A stretch of 64,000 nt of DNA from Kitasatospora sp. MMS16-BH015 (GCF_002943525.1 NZ_CP025394.1:8899859-8963858), one strand, 5' to 3'. Positions 27,193 through 35,857 are shown, numbered from the stretch's first letter. A program made the numbers and translations. The notes: a model not told the origin generated them from the letters alone.

Positions 27193-28538
27193 CCCCACCC
27201 AGCAGCCTCCGTCCCCGACCCCTGCCCGCACCACCCCCGCGCCGCCCGACCGCCCCCGGTACCGTCCCCGCCCCGGGCACCGGTGCACCAAAGGTCCCGC
27301 CGCCCACCGACATCCTGCACCCGGGTGACCGGGCCAAGCTCCTCGCCGCCCGCCTCCAGGCGGCCCGGGCCCGGCCCTACCTCGCCACCGCGCTGTTCGC
27401 CCTGCACCTGGTGGAGTCCAGCCGCGTCCCCACCATGGCCGTGGACCGCTACTGGCGCTGCTACGCCTCCCCGCTGTTCGTCGCGCAGCGGTCGGTGGAG
27501 GAGCTGGCGGCGATCTGGGTGCACGAGGTCTCGCACCTGCTCCGCGACCACCACGGCCGCAGCGACCGCTACGCCCGCTCGCGCGGGCTGAGCGGCCCGG
27601 GCGAGCGGCTGCGGATGAACATCGCCGCCGACTGCGAGATCAACGACGACGTGTACGGCGACGGGCTGGCCGAGCCCGCCGACATCGTGCTGCCGGGCCA
27701 GCTCGGGCTGGCCGAGGACCGGTTGATGGAGGAGTACCTCGACCGGTTCGGGCTCGGCCGGTTCACCGACCGCTTCGCCTGGCTGGACTGCGGGAGCGGC
27801 GCCGACGGCGTGGAGCGGGAGTGGGAGCTCGGACCGCACGGCGCCCACGGGCTGAGCGAGCAGGAGCGGGACGCGGTGCGGTTCCGGGTGGCCGAGGGCA
27901 TCACCGGCCGGCCGGGCAGCGCGCCGAGCGGGTGGCGGCGGTGGGCGGAGGAGGCGTTCCACCCGCCGCAGCCCTGGCGGGAGCTGCTGGGCGCGGCCGT
28001 CCGCTCGGCGGCGGCCGGCCAGGGGGCGGGGGAGGACTACAGCTACGGCCGCCCGTCCCGGCGGGCCGCCGGGATCCCCGGGGTGGTGCTGCCGAGCCTG
28101 CGGCGGCGGCCGCCCAGGGTGGCGGTGGTGATCGACACCTCCGGGTCGGTCAGCGACGCCGAGCTGGGCAGCGCGCTGCTCGAGGTGGCCGCGATCTCCC
28201 GGGCGGTCGGCGGGGCCCGCGACCGGGTGACGGTGATCCCGTGCGACGCGGCCGCCCCGGCCGTCCACGCGCTCTGCCGGGCCGAGGGCATCCCGCTGGT
28301 CGGCGGGGGCGGCACCGACCTGCGGGCCGGCTTCCGCCGGGCCCTGCGCGGCAACCCCCGCCCGGACGTGGTGGTCGCGCTGACCGACGGCCAGACCCCC
28401 TGGCCCGCCGAGCGGCCGCCCTGCCGGACGGTGGTCGGCCTCTTCCCCCGCCCGATCGCCTACACCGAGCAGGACCCGGACTACGTCCCGGACCGGCCGC
28501 CCGGCTGGGCCCGGGTGGTGGAGATCGACGGCAGGTGA
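27189..28538 (+). CDS. vWA-domain protein with HExxH metallopeptidase-like domain
   Basis: A 449-residue protein. After a Pro-rich leader (1-45) comes a putative metallopeptidase domain with HEVSHLLRDHHGR (HEVSH at 112-116) and NIAADCEINDD, whose Asp/Glu could be further metal ligands. The C-terminal vWA-like domain has a MIDAS motif DTSGSVS (316-322), GGGGTDL and VVALTDGQT. This two-domain layout is that of DUF2201 proteins, usual partners of MoxR ATPases. It starts by ATGA overlap with the ATPase gene. Confidence 0.88.
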   Translation: MTPPSSLRPRPLPAPPPRRPTAPGTVPAPGTGAPKVPPPTDILHPGDRAKLLAARLQAARARPYLATALFALHLVESSRVPTMAVDRYWRCYASPLFVAQRSVEELAAIWVHEVSHLLRDHHGRSDRYARSRGLSGPGERLRMNIAADCEINDDVYGDGLAEPADIVLPGQLGLAEDRLMEEYLDRFGLGRFTDRFAWLDCGSGADGVEREWELGPHGAHGLSEQERDAVRFRVAEGITGRPGSAPSGWRRWAEEAFHPPQPWRELLGAAVRSAAAGQGAGEDYSYGRPSRRAAGIPGVVLPSLRRRPPRVAVVIDTSGSVSDAELGSALLEVAAISRAVGGARDRVTVIPCDAAAPAVHALCRAEGIPLVGGGGTDLRAGFRRALRGNPRPDVVVALTDGQTPWPAERPPCRTVVGLFPRPIAYTEQDPDYVPDRPPGWARVVEIDGR

Positions 28539-28598
28539 TCACACCGGAAAGCTCTTCAAACCGGAACCGGATCCCGCTACGTTCGAGGAGGGATCACC

Positions 28599-28640
28599 AT
28601 GACCCGGGGAGTCAGCACATGCAGCAACACACCGCCGTGA
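28599..28640 (+). other. Possible 13-codon leader peptide
   Basis: ATG 28599 follows GAGGAGGG with good spacing and opens a 13-codon frame (one Cys, several Thr/Ser) that stops at 28640. It overlaps the true start of the next gene (28619) in another frame. It may couple or attenuate translation, or be chance. Confidence 0.3.
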
Positions 28641-29497
28641 TCGGCCTCGGCGCGATGGGCGCCGCCGTCGCGCGGCGCCTGCTGGACCAGGGCCACCGGG
28701 TCACGGTCTGGAACCGCACCGCCGCCCGCGCCACCGCCCTGGTCGAGGCGGGCGCCGTCCTCGCGCCCACCCCCGCCGAGGCGGGCCGCGGCGCGGCGGC
28801 GGTGATCGTGGCGGTCACCGACCCGGCCGCGCTGCGCGAGGTCACCGAGGGCCCCGAGGGGCTCGCGGCCGGGGTCGCCCCGGGCACCGTGGTGCTTCAG
28901 CTCTCCACCGTCTCGCCCGCCGCCGTGGCCAGCCTCGCCGAGGTGCTCCCGCCCGGCGCCGAGCTGCTGGACGCCCCGGTGCTCGGCAGCGGCGCCGAGG
29001 CGGCCACCGGCAAGCTGCGGCTGCTGGTCGGCGGGCCGGCCGAGACGTACGCCCGCAGCCTGCCGCTGCTCGCAGTGCTCGGCACGCCCCTGCACACCGG
29101 CCCGCTCGGCACCGGGACGGCCGCCAAGCTGGTGGCCAACAACGCGATGTTCGGCGTGCTCGGCCTGCTCGGCGAGTCGCTCGCCCTGGGCAGCGCGCTC
29201 GGCCTGCCGCCGGAGGCACTGTACGAGGTGCTGGCCGTCACCCCGCTGGCCGAACAGGCCGCCCGCCGCCGCCCGGCGATCGAGGCCGGCACGTACCCGC
29301 CCCGGTTCGCCCTCCCGCTGGCCCGCAAAGACGCCGACCTGGTGGCCGAGGCCGCCGGTGCGGCCGGCCTCGGCCTGCCGCTCACCGAGACCACCCGGGC
29401 CTGGCTGGCCACCGCCGAGGCGGCCGGCCACGCCGACCGGGACTACACCGCCGTCCTGGCCCACATCATCCACAGCACCTCGGAGGCCCGCCCGTGA
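28619..29497 (+). CDS. NAD(P)-dependent oxidoreductase, beta-hydroxyacid dehydrogenase family
   Basis: A 292-residue protein of the 3-hydroxyisobutyrate/6-phosphogluconate dehydrogenase family. It has VIGLGAMGAAVARRLL (dinucleotide fold), LDAPVLGSGAEAATGKL (substrate-binding motif) and GTGTAAKLVANN with the catalytic Lys. It may instead be an imine reductase-type enzyme, which shares the fold. ATG 28619 has GGGGAG upstream. It overlaps the phosphoesterase gene as GTGA. Confidence 0.88.
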   Translation: MQQHTAVIGLGAMGAAVARRLLDQGHRVTVWNRTAARATALVEAGAVLAPTPAEAGRGAAAVIVAVTDPAALREVTEGPEGLAAGVAPGTVVLQLSTVSPAAVASLAEVLPPGAELLDAPVLGSGAEAATGKLRLLVGGPAETYARSLPLLAVLGTPLHTGPLGTGTAAKLVANNAMFGVLGLLGESLALGSALGLPPEALYEVLAVTPLAEQAARRRPAIEAGTYPPRFALPLARKDADLVAEAAGAAGLGLPLTETTRAWLATAEAAGHADRDYTAVLAHIIHSTSEARP

Positions 29498-30261
29498 CCG
29501 TCGTCATCGCCCACCTGAGCGACACCCACCTCGACGGCGGCCCGCGCAGCGCCGAGCGCACCCGGGCGGTGCTGCGCTACCTGGACGGCCTCCCGTACGA
29601 CCTCGACCTGGTGCTGGTCACCGGGGACGTGGCCGACCACGCCACCCCCGAGGAGTACGCGCAGGCGCGCGAGCTGCTCGCCTCCCGGCACCCGGTGCTG
29701 ATCGGCCCGGGCAACCACGACGGGCGGGCCGCCTTCCGCCGCCACCTGCTCGGGCTGCCGGAGTCGTCGGCGCCGGTCGACCAGGTGCACCGGGGGGAGG
29801 GGTTCGTGCTGGCGCTCTGCGACTCCTCGGTGCCCGGGCGCCACGAGGGCCGGCTGGAGCCGGCGACGGTGGACTGGCTGGCCGGGGTGCTGGCCGAGAC
29901 GCCCGCCGAGCTACCGGTGCTGGTCGCCTTCCACCACCCGCCGGTGGAGCTGCACACCCCGTACGTGGACCCGATCCGCCTGCTCGACCCGGAGCCGCTG
30001 GCCGCACTGGCCACTCGCCACCCCAATCTGGTGGCCTTCCTCTGCGGCCACGCCCACACCGCCGCGGCCACCACCTTCGCGGGCCGCCCGCTGCTGGTCG
30101 CACCCGGCGTGGTCAGCACCCTGCGGCTGCCCTGGGAGCCGCAGGAGGGCCCGGAGCACCACGTCCACCTCGACCTGCCGCCGGCCGTCGCCTTCCACCT
30201 GCTGGAGCCCGACGGCCGCCTCACCACCCACTTCCGGGCGGTGCCGGTGCCCGGCTCCTGA
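29494..30261 (+). CDS. Calcineurin-like metallophosphoesterase
   Basis: A 255-residue enzyme with the full two-metal set: SDTHLDG (D, H), VTGDVADH (GD), GPGNHDGR (GNHD), FHHPPVELH and CGHAHTAAA (GHxH). The layout is that of class III cyclic-nucleotide phosphodiesterases such as CpdA, so cAMP is a possible substrate. It starts at GTG 29494, overlapping the stop of the dehydrogenase gene. Cytoplasmic. Confidence 0.9.
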   Translation: MTVVIAHLSDTHLDGGPRSAERTRAVLRYLDGLPYDLDLVLVTGDVADHATPEEYAQARELLASRHPVLIGPGNHDGRAAFRRHLLGLPESSAPVDQVHRGEGFVLALCDSSVPGRHEGRLEPATVDWLAGVLAETPAELPVLVAFHHPPVELHTPYVDPIRLLDPEPLAALATRHPNLVAFLCGHAHTAAATTFAGRPLLVAPGVVSTLRLPWEPQEGPEHHVHLDLPPAVAFHLLEPDGRLTTHFRAVPVPGS

Positions 30262-30380
30262 GGTGCCGTCGGCGGAGCGGCGTGTTTGCCTGCTGATGGG
30301 CGCAGAGCCGGGCGGCCGGCCCCGAGGAGGCCACCCGGCACCCGCCCCGCCGCAGGGCCCCGGCACGCCGAAGGAGCGCC

Positions 30381-31856
30381 ATGAACGCCACCCCGTCCGG
30401 CCGCACTCCCGCCGGAGCGACCGCCTCGGCGGCCGCCCCGGGCGCCGAGCAGGAGCGGGCCGCCGAGCGCCGCCGGATGCGGGCCCTGGCGGTCTGCCTG
30501 CTGGTCGGCTTCATGAGCCTGCTCGACGTGTCGATCGTCAACGTCGCGCTGCCCTCGATCGAGCAGGGCCTCGGGGCCAGCGAGGCCGACCTGGCCTGGG
30601 TGGTCTCCGGCTACGCGCTCACCTTCGGCCTCACCCTGGTGCCCGCCGGGGTGCTGGGCGACCTCTGGGGCCGCCGGACGGCCTTCCTGACCGGCCTGGC
30701 GCTCTTCACCGTCGCCTCGGCGGCCTGCGGCCTGGCACCCACCGCGCTGACCCTGGTGATCGCCCGGCTGGTCCAAGGCGCGGCCAGCGGTCTGCTCGGG
30801 CCGCAGATCTCCGGGCTGATCCAGGAGATGTTCACCGGCCCGGCCCGGGCCCGCGCCTTCGGGTACTTCGGCACCACCGTCGGCATCGCCACCGCCGCCG
30901 GCCCGCTGGCGGGCGGCCTGCTGATCAACGCCGCCGGGGCCTCGGACGGCTGGCGCTGGGTGTTCTTCGTCAACCTCCCGATCGGGGTGGTGGCTTTCCT
31001 GCTGGCCCTGCGGCTGATCCCGCACAGCGGCCGGCGGCTGGCCGCCGCCGAGGGCGCCCGGGGCCGGATCGACTGGGTCGGGGTGCTGCTGCTCGGCGCC
31101 GGGCTGCTGGCGATCCTGCTGCCGATGGTGCAGGAGCAGCAGTGGAAGAGCGCGGCCAAGTGGTGGCTGATCCCGCTGGGGGTGCTGTTCCTGGCCGGCT
31201 TCGCGCTCTGGGAGCGGGGCCGGGCGCTGCCGCTGGTGGACCTCTCGCTGTTCTCGATCCGCTGCTACCGGTACGGCGCGCTGCTGGGGATGCTCTACTT
31301 CGCGGGGTTCACCACGATCTTCTTCATCTTCACCCTCTACCTCCAGCGCGGCCTCGGCTACAGCGCCCTGGAGGCGGGGGCCGCGATCACCCCGTTCGCG
31401 CTCGGCTCGGCCGTCTCGGCCGCCTTCGGCGGGCGGCTGGTCAGCGAGCACGGCCGCACCGTGGTGATCGTCGGGTTGGTCGGGGTGATCGCCGGCACCG
31501 GCCTGTCCGCGCTGGCCGTGCACCTGGTGCCCGGTCAGAACGCCGCGTACGCCACCGCCGCGCCCCTGCTGCTGGCGGGAGTCGGCTCGGGCCTGGTGAT
31601 CGCGCCCAACCTCAGCCTGGCGCTCTCCCGGGTGCCGATCGAGCGGGCCGGCACGGCCGGCGGCGTCATCCAGACGGCCCAACGGCTGGGCACCGCCACC
31701 GGGGTGGCCTGCGTCAGCGCCGTCTTCTTCGCCCACCTGGCCGACACCGGCAGCTGGTCCGGCGCGTTCCAGCTGGGCGTCCTGGTGGCGATCGCCTTCG
31801 AACTCTGCGCGCTGGTCTGCGCCGTGGCCGACGCCCGCAGCCGCGACCGGAACTGA
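30381..31856 (+). CDS. MFS drug:H+ antiporter, DHA2 (EmrB/QacA) type
   Basis: A 491-residue transporter with 14 predicted helices after a 30-residue polar N-terminus. Motif A-like GDLWGRRTAFL after helix 2, the D1 motif SLLDVSIVNVALPSI in helix 1, and the antiporter motif C region GPLAGGLL mark a DHA2 exporter. GAAGGAG precedes the ATG. It probably expels a toxic compound. No TetR regulator lies beside it. Confidence 0.92.
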   Translation: MNATPSGRTPAGATASAAAPGAEQERAAERRRMRALAVCLLVGFMSLLDVSIVNVALPSIEQGLGASEADLAWVVSGYALTFGLTLVPAGVLGDLWGRRTAFLTGLALFTVASAACGLAPTALTLVIARLVQGAASGLLGPQISGLIQEMFTGPARARAFGYFGTTVGIATAAGPLAGGLLINAAGASDGWRWVFFVNLPIGVVAFLLALRLIPHSGRRLAAAEGARGRIDWVGVLLLGAGLLAILLPMVQEQQWKSAAKWWLIPLGVLFLAGFALWERGRALPLVDLSLFSIRCYRYGALLGMLYFAGFTTIFFIFTLYLQRGLGYSALEAGAAITPFALGSAVSAAFGGRLVSEHGRTVVIVGLVGVIAGTGLSALAVHLVPGQNAAYATAAPLLLAGVGSGLVIAPNLSLALSRVPIERAGTAGGVIQTAQRLGTATGVACVSAVFFAHLADTGSWSGAFQLGVLVAIAFELCALVCAVADARSRDRN

Positions 31857-31889
31857 GCCCGCGCGGGCCCGGTCCCGGTCGCGGGGTGC

Positions 31890-32381
31890 TCAGCGGTACT
31901 CGTCGTGCCCGGCGTCGCCCAGGTCGTCGAGGACGGCGTAGCCGACCGCCTCGTTCAGGGTCTCGTCCGGGCCGCCGTCGTCGAGCACGGCGGCCGCGTC
32001 CCGGTCGGCGTCGGTGAGGTGCACGGCGGCCTCCTCGGCGCTGGCCGCGCCGCCGTCCGGGCCCAGGTCGAAGCCGATGGTGTCGGAGGAGTCCCGGACG
32101 AGCCGGCCGGCCCGGGGAGAGGGCCCGTCCGCCCAGCGGTCGTCCACCGACTCCGCGGGCTCGTCCGGCTCCTCCTCGGCCAGCAGCTGGTCCAGCGACT
32201 CGCCCCGGCGGGCCTCCGCGGCCGTGGTGCCGAAGGCGAGCGAGGCCCGGTAGCGGTTGGCGGTGACGATCCCGGTGTCCAGCGGATCGTCGTCCAGCCG
32301 GTCGGTGAGCAGGGAGTCGGACGGCTCCAACACGCCGTCGTCCTCGGCCGGGGGCGCGTCCTGGTCGTCCCAGTCAGTCAT
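31890..32381 (-). CDS. DUF5709 acidic protein
   Basis: A 163-residue, highly acidic protein from ATG 32381 (GGAGGTG upstream). It shows the DUF5709 features: DDGVLEPSDSL, DTLDTG-like DDPLDTGIVTANR, GETLDQ-like GESLDQLLAEEEPD, the AEEAAVHL segment and a C-terminal acidic tail. Members are frequent in Streptomyces and are of unknown function, sometimes linked to stress. It is convergent with the MFS gene. Confidence 0.88.
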   Translation of the reverse strand: MTDWDDQDAPPAEDDGVLEPSDSLLTDRLDDDPLDTGIVTANRYRASLAFGTTAAEARRGESLDQLLAEEEPDEPAESVDDRWADGPSPRAGRLVRDSSDTIGFDLGPDGGAASAEEAAVHLTDADRDAAAVLDDGGPDETLNEAVGYAVLDDLGDAGHDEYR

Positions 32382-32656
32382 GTCGGGCACCTCCGGGTGC
32401 GAGTCGGTCGCGGACGGCGGGGGCGGCCCCGCAGGTCACCCCACGGGCGCGCGCCAGTACCGGCCCGCAGCCCCATCGTTCGCACTCCCCGGCGCCGCCG
32501 CAACTGAGCGTGACGCCCGCGCCCGCCCGTTCGCCCGATCGACCGGGGTTGACCAGCGAAGATCACGCAGAGCGAAGGCCGACCGGCCGACCCCCTTGGC
32601 CCAGCCGGGTGGAGCCGGCTCGGCCGGTTGTCGGTGGTGGCTGCCAAGCTGACGCC

Positions 32657-32932
32657 ATGGACGAGGAACAGCTCAGGAGAGGCCGCGTCTACGGCGCCGA
32701 CCACGACAGCGCCGACCCGGGCCCGCAGCCGGGCCACAGCTACCGTGAGCTGGTGGCCGGCCCGCTGGACGGCCTGCTGCTGGACGTGACCGGCTGGCCG
32801 GCGCAGGACTTGGCCGACGGCGCCGCCCTGGCCACCGAGATCGGCGCCTACGGCTTCGGCGGCCGGGCCTGCTACGCCCCGCGCCCGGGCGACGCCCGCC
32901 ACTGGGACTGGACGGGCGACACCGCGGGCTGA
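32657..32932 (+). CDS. Small hypothetical protein
   Basis: A 91-residue protein from ATG 32657. It has a polar N-terminus (RRGRVYGADHDSADPGPQPGH), then YRELVAGPLDGLLLDVTGW and an aromatic, Gly-rich C-terminus (GAYGFGGRACYAPRPGD). Codon use fits the genome. No family recognised. A short CCAGGG/CCCTGG inverted repeat follows at 32933-32950 and may help end transcription. Confidence 0.6.
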   Translation: MDEEQLRRGRVYGADHDSADPGPQPGHSYRELVAGPLDGLLLDVTGWPAQDLADGAALATEIGAYGFGGRACYAPRPGDARHWDWTGDTAG

Positions 32933-32955
32933 CCAGGGCTCACCCCCTGGCGGCC

Positions 32956-33948
32956 TCAGACGCTGCTGCGTAGCGGCTCCCGCGGCTGCCCGACGGCCCG
33001 CACCACGCGGTCCGCCCGGGTCTGGCGGACGAGCGCGGCGGCGGCGCCCGGCCAGTGCGGGTGGGTGAAGGAGAAGCCGGCCGCCAGCAGCCGCCCGGGC
33101 GTCACCCGGCGGCTCTTCAGGAGCAGTTCGGTGTCCGAGCGGGCGGCCAGCGCGCCGAGCTCGGCCATCCAGCGGGTGGCCGGCAGGCCGAACGGCACGC
33201 CCGCCGCGTGCCGCAGCTCGCGGACGAACTCGCGGTAGGGCAGGGGAGCGGGGGCGGCCAGGTTGACCGGGCCGGTGAGCTCGGGGTGCTCGACCAGGAA
33301 GTCGAGGGCGCGGACGAAGTCCTCGCCGTGGATCCAGGACATGTACTGCCGACCGCCCGCCACCGGCCCGCCCAGGCCCAGCCGGGTGAGCCGCAGCAGC
33401 GCCTCGAAGGCCCCGCCCGGCTCGTGGCTCATCACCATCGAGGTGCGCAGCGCCACCTTGCGGGTGTACGGGGTGTCGGCCAGCTGCTGGGTGCGCTCCC
33501 AGGCCCGGGCCAGCCCGACGCTGCTCGACCAGTACGAGGGCACGTCCGGCTCGGCGCCGCCCAGCAGGCCGGTGTCCTCGTCGTTGGGGGCGTCGAAGCG
33601 GTGGGCGTAGATGGTCGCGGTGCTCATCTGGAGCCAGAGCTTCGGCGGCCGGTCGGCGATCGCGATCGCCCGGCCGATCGCCTCGGTGGAGTGGATCCGG
33701 GAGTCCCACATCTCCTGGACGTTGGCCTGGTTGTAGCGGCAGTTGACGCTGCGCCCGGCCAGGTTGACCACCAGGTCGCTGCCGTCCACGGTCTCCAGCC
33801 AGCGCCCGGGCCCGCGCCCGTTCCAGCCCACCTCGTTGGGCCGCACCGGCTGCCTGGTCAGCACGGTCACCTGGTGACCGGCGGCCGTCCAGGCCCGTTC
33901 GAGCAGCCTGCCCACATGCCCGGTGCCCCCGGGCAGCACGATCTTCAT
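32956..33948 (-). CDS. TIGR01777-type NAD(P)-dependent epimerase
   Basis: A 330-residue extended short-chain dehydrogenase of the SDR39U1/TIGR01777 group. The start is PGGTGHVGRLLERA (nucleotide fold), then VNLAGRSVNCRY, MSTATIYAHR and MSWIHGEDFVRALDFL. ATG 33948 has GGGGGAAG upstream. Members are thought to act as sugar or lipid epimerase/reductases; the substrate is not known. It lies downstream of the 2-methylisoborneol synthase on the same strand, but a hairpin separates them. Confidence 0.88.
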   Translation of the reverse strand: MKIVLPGGTGHVGRLLERAWTAAGHQVTVLTRQPVRPNEVGWNGRGPGRWLETVDGSDLVVNLAGRSVNCRYNQANVQEMWDSRIHSTEAIGRAIAIADRPPKLWLQMSTATIYAHRFDAPNDEDTGLLGGAEPDVPSYWSSSVGLARAWERTQQLADTPYTRKVALRTSMVMSHEPGGAFEALLRLTRLGLGGPVAGGRQYMSWIHGEDFVRALDFLVEHPELTGPVNLAAPAPLPYREFVRELRHAAGVPFGLPATRWMAELGALAARSDTELLLKSRRVTPGRLLAAGFSFTHPHWPGAAAALVRQTRADRVVRAVGQPREPLRSSV

Positions 33949-34041
33949 GCCCACTTCCCCCGTTCTCGGTGGCCACAGCCTACCTAGAATTGAACGCGTT
34001 CAAAACCGCCCCGACCCAGTCGGACCCGGCCCGGAAACGCC

Positions 34042-34074
34042 CCGGGGCGGCCCCTCCAGGAGGGACCGCCCCGG
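34042..34074 (-). terminator. Hairpin terminator after the terpene synthase
   Basis: CCGGGGCGG (34042-34050) pairs with CCGCCCCGG (34066-34074), with further CCCTCC/GGAGGG pairing inside. It sits just after the stop of the leftward terpene synthase gene and before the next gene. Confidence 0.75.
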
Positions 34075-34091
34075 ACTTCACTCACCAAGAC

Positions 34092-35168
34092 TCACCAGAA
34101 GTCCGGAAGGTTGTACCGGTAGGTGTTGGTGGAGTGCCAGTGGTGGTTGCCGTCCACCCAGGCGGCCACCCCGCGCAGGAAGCGGAACACGCTCGGCACC
34201 GGGCAGGAGGCGGCCAGCGCGGCCGCGGCCGCCTCGAAGTCGTGCATCAGGTCGTTGTGGACCTCGATCGCCTTCAGGTACGCCTCGCGCTCGCCCAGCT
34301 GCTCCTGCTCGGCCAGCACCACCGGCAGGTTGAGGTGCTTGCCGGGGCTGGCGAGCTCCTTGGTGTACGAGTACAGGTCGTTGACGATGGTGGTGGCGTT
34401 GGAACCGAGCGCGATCACCCGCTGCATGGCCGGCAGGGCGTGCAGGTCGGCGGGCAGCTCGTAGCCGCCGACGGTGTCGGTGATGGTCGGGCAGGGGCGG
34501 AAGTTGTTGAACTGGCGCATCGCCAGGTACTCCCAGACCTTCGGCACGTACTCGGTCTGGCTCCAGGCCGCCTCGGCCAGGTAGCCCAGGTGGAGCCGGG
34601 CCATGTCGTGCCGGAAGCGGTCGGTCTGCGAGGGGGTGGCCGCCTTGCTGAAGTAGTCCATCGCCGAGCGGTAGGCCCGGCGCGGGGCGTCCTCGTGCAG
34701 CGACTCCTGCCAGTCCGGGTGGTACTGACCGGTGGTGTGCAGCGGGTCGAGCGTGGTGTGCGCCATCAGCAGGCGCCCGCCGAGCCCGATCGGGGAGCCG
34801 CCGTGGTCCTCGCAGTAGCAGTCGTCCACCACGTTCTCGGCCGCCATCAGGCGGGTGGCGAGCATCAGGTGGTCGACCGAGGGCGCGTCCGGGTGGCAGG
34901 CCACCATGTACCGCCCCAGCGAGAAGCCGTCGAACTGGTCCTCCCACTCCGGCGGGAAGAGCTGCACCTCGTCCACCGCCCAGGCCTTGGCCCGGCGGCC
35001 CACCTCCGCCACCCGGGCCTCGTCCGGCTCGGGGATCGGGTGGTAGTAGAGCCCGGGAATCGGCTGTCCCGCCGCCGGGGCCGGCTGCTCCGGGCGCCGG
35101 CCCAGCACGCTGGTCGTACCGAGCCCGCTGGGCCCGCGCATGATCCGGTCGATCGCGCTCGCACTCAC
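34092..35168 (-). CDS. tpc: 2-Methylisoborneol synthase (class I terpene cyclase)
   Basis: A 358-residue class I terpene cyclase that cyclises 2-methyl-geranyl diphosphate to the earthy odorant 2-methylisoborneol. The metal-binding DDCYCED (115-121) replaces DDxxD and is specific for this group; the NSE triad is NDLYSYTKE (263-271). The rest (GRYMVACHPDAP, MRQFNNFRPCPTITD, C-terminal YNLPDFW) closely resembles the S. coelicolor enzyme as I recall it. GTG 35168 has AGGGGGT 5 bases upstream. The Pro-rich N-terminal extension of S. coelicolor is missing. No methyltransferase (mtf) or cyclic-nucleotide-binding partner gene adjoins. Confidence 0.93.
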   Translation of the reverse strand: MSASAIDRIMRGPSGLGTTSVLGRRPEQPAPAAGQPIPGLYYHPIPEPDEARVAEVGRRAKAWAVDEVQLFPPEWEDQFDGFSLGRYMVACHPDAPSVDHLMLATRLMAAENVVDDCYCEDHGGSPIGLGGRLLMAHTTLDPLHTTGQYHPDWQESLHEDAPRRAYRSAMDYFSKAATPSQTDRFRHDMARLHLGYLAEAAWSQTEYVPKVWEYLAMRQFNNFRPCPTITDTVGGYELPADLHALPAMQRVIALGSNATTIVNDLYSYTKELASPGKHLNLPVVLAEQEQLGEREAYLKAIEVHNDLMHDFEAAAAALAASCPVPSVFRFLRGVAAWVDGNHHWHSTNTYRYNLPDFW

Positions 35169-35282
35169 GCCGCCACCCCCTGGCATTCGACCGTACGGCC
35201 GTTCGAGAAATACCGCCGACTTCCCACAGAGCACCCGCGATCGGGCATTTCGCTACTCCTTGCGTGCACTGGTCCGAGTCCT

Positions 35283-35370
35283 GGACCCACCCCACCAGCG
35301 CCTATGCGACAGGGTCTCGTTGATTCGCCTATGCGGCAGCAGGGCAGGCGAGTTGGACCCACCCCACCAG
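35283..35370. repeat. Two interleaved direct-repeat pairs upstream of the terpene synthase
   Basis: GGACCCACCCCACCAG occurs at 35283-35298 and 35355-35370. Between them CGCCTATGCG occurs at 35299-35308 and 35326-35335. They lie 115-200 bases upstream of the terpene synthase start, where an operator array would be expected. Confidence 0.75.
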
Positions 35371-35462
35371 TCACGAGGACACAACTTACCCAGCAGCCCG
35401 CCGCGAAACCGCCGATCGCCGGGCGAATCGGCGCGCGGGGAGGGCGCGCACGCGGGGAAACA

Positions 35463-35479
35463 CTTCATTTCGTATGAAG
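35463..35479. promoter_or_regulatory. Short palindrome, possible operator
   Basis: CTTCATTTCGTATGAAG is a 6+6 inverted repeat around five bases, in the AT-richer part of the divergent region. Possible regulator site for bL37 or the terpene synthase; unproven. Confidence 0.3.
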
Positions 35480-35702
35480 AGAATCATTCGTTGCTCCGTG
35501 GTCAATCCGACAGAAGTACGATCGAAAATCCCTTCGAGCCAGACCGCGAACGGAGACCGCCGACAGGAGACCGCCCCAGGGCACCGCCACAACGGCCCAG
35601 TCCGGCAGTGCCGCCGGCCCGGCCCTGTGGAAGGGTGGAGCGGGGGGCCGACCGTTCGCGAAGAGACTCACCACGAGGCTCGCGGAGAGAGGAGCCACGA
35701 CC

Positions 35703-35780
35703 ATGTCGTCGAAACGCCGCCGGAAGAAGAAGGCCCGCGCGCGGCGCGGCGCCAACCACGGCCGCCGTCCCCAGTGCTGA
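35703..35780 (+). CDS. Mini ribosomal protein bL37
   Basis: A 25-codon gene: ATG 35703, with GAGAGGAG 8 bases upstream. The product is almost all Lys/Arg at the start (MSSKRRRKKKARA) and ends GANHGRRPQC. The ANHG-RP tail and basic head match the bL37 protein found in the 50S subunit of mycobacteria and other actinobacteria. A very strong terminator follows. It is monocistronic. Confidence 0.85.
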   Translation: MSSKRRRKKKARARRGANHGRRPQC

Positions 35781-35814
35781 ACCCTCATTCCTGACCCGTT
35801 CACTGCTCGGCCTG

Positions 35815-35857
35815 AACGGCCGCCGGCACCCCCGCCCAGGGGGTGCCGGCGGCCGTT
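35815..35857 (+). terminator. Very strong hairpin terminator after bL37
   Basis: A perfect 19-bp stem (35815-35833 with 35839-35857) around the loop GCCCA, ending TTG. It lies 35 bases after the bL37 stop. Confidence 0.9.

Larger units (their letters stand above)
35169..35702. other. Divergent promoter region between terpene synthase and bL37
   Basis: 534 bases without a convincing gene. It is less GC-biased in the middle (35460-35550), which suggests promoters. It holds the two direct-repeat pairs and the CTTCAT palindrome listed separately. Confidence 0.5.
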
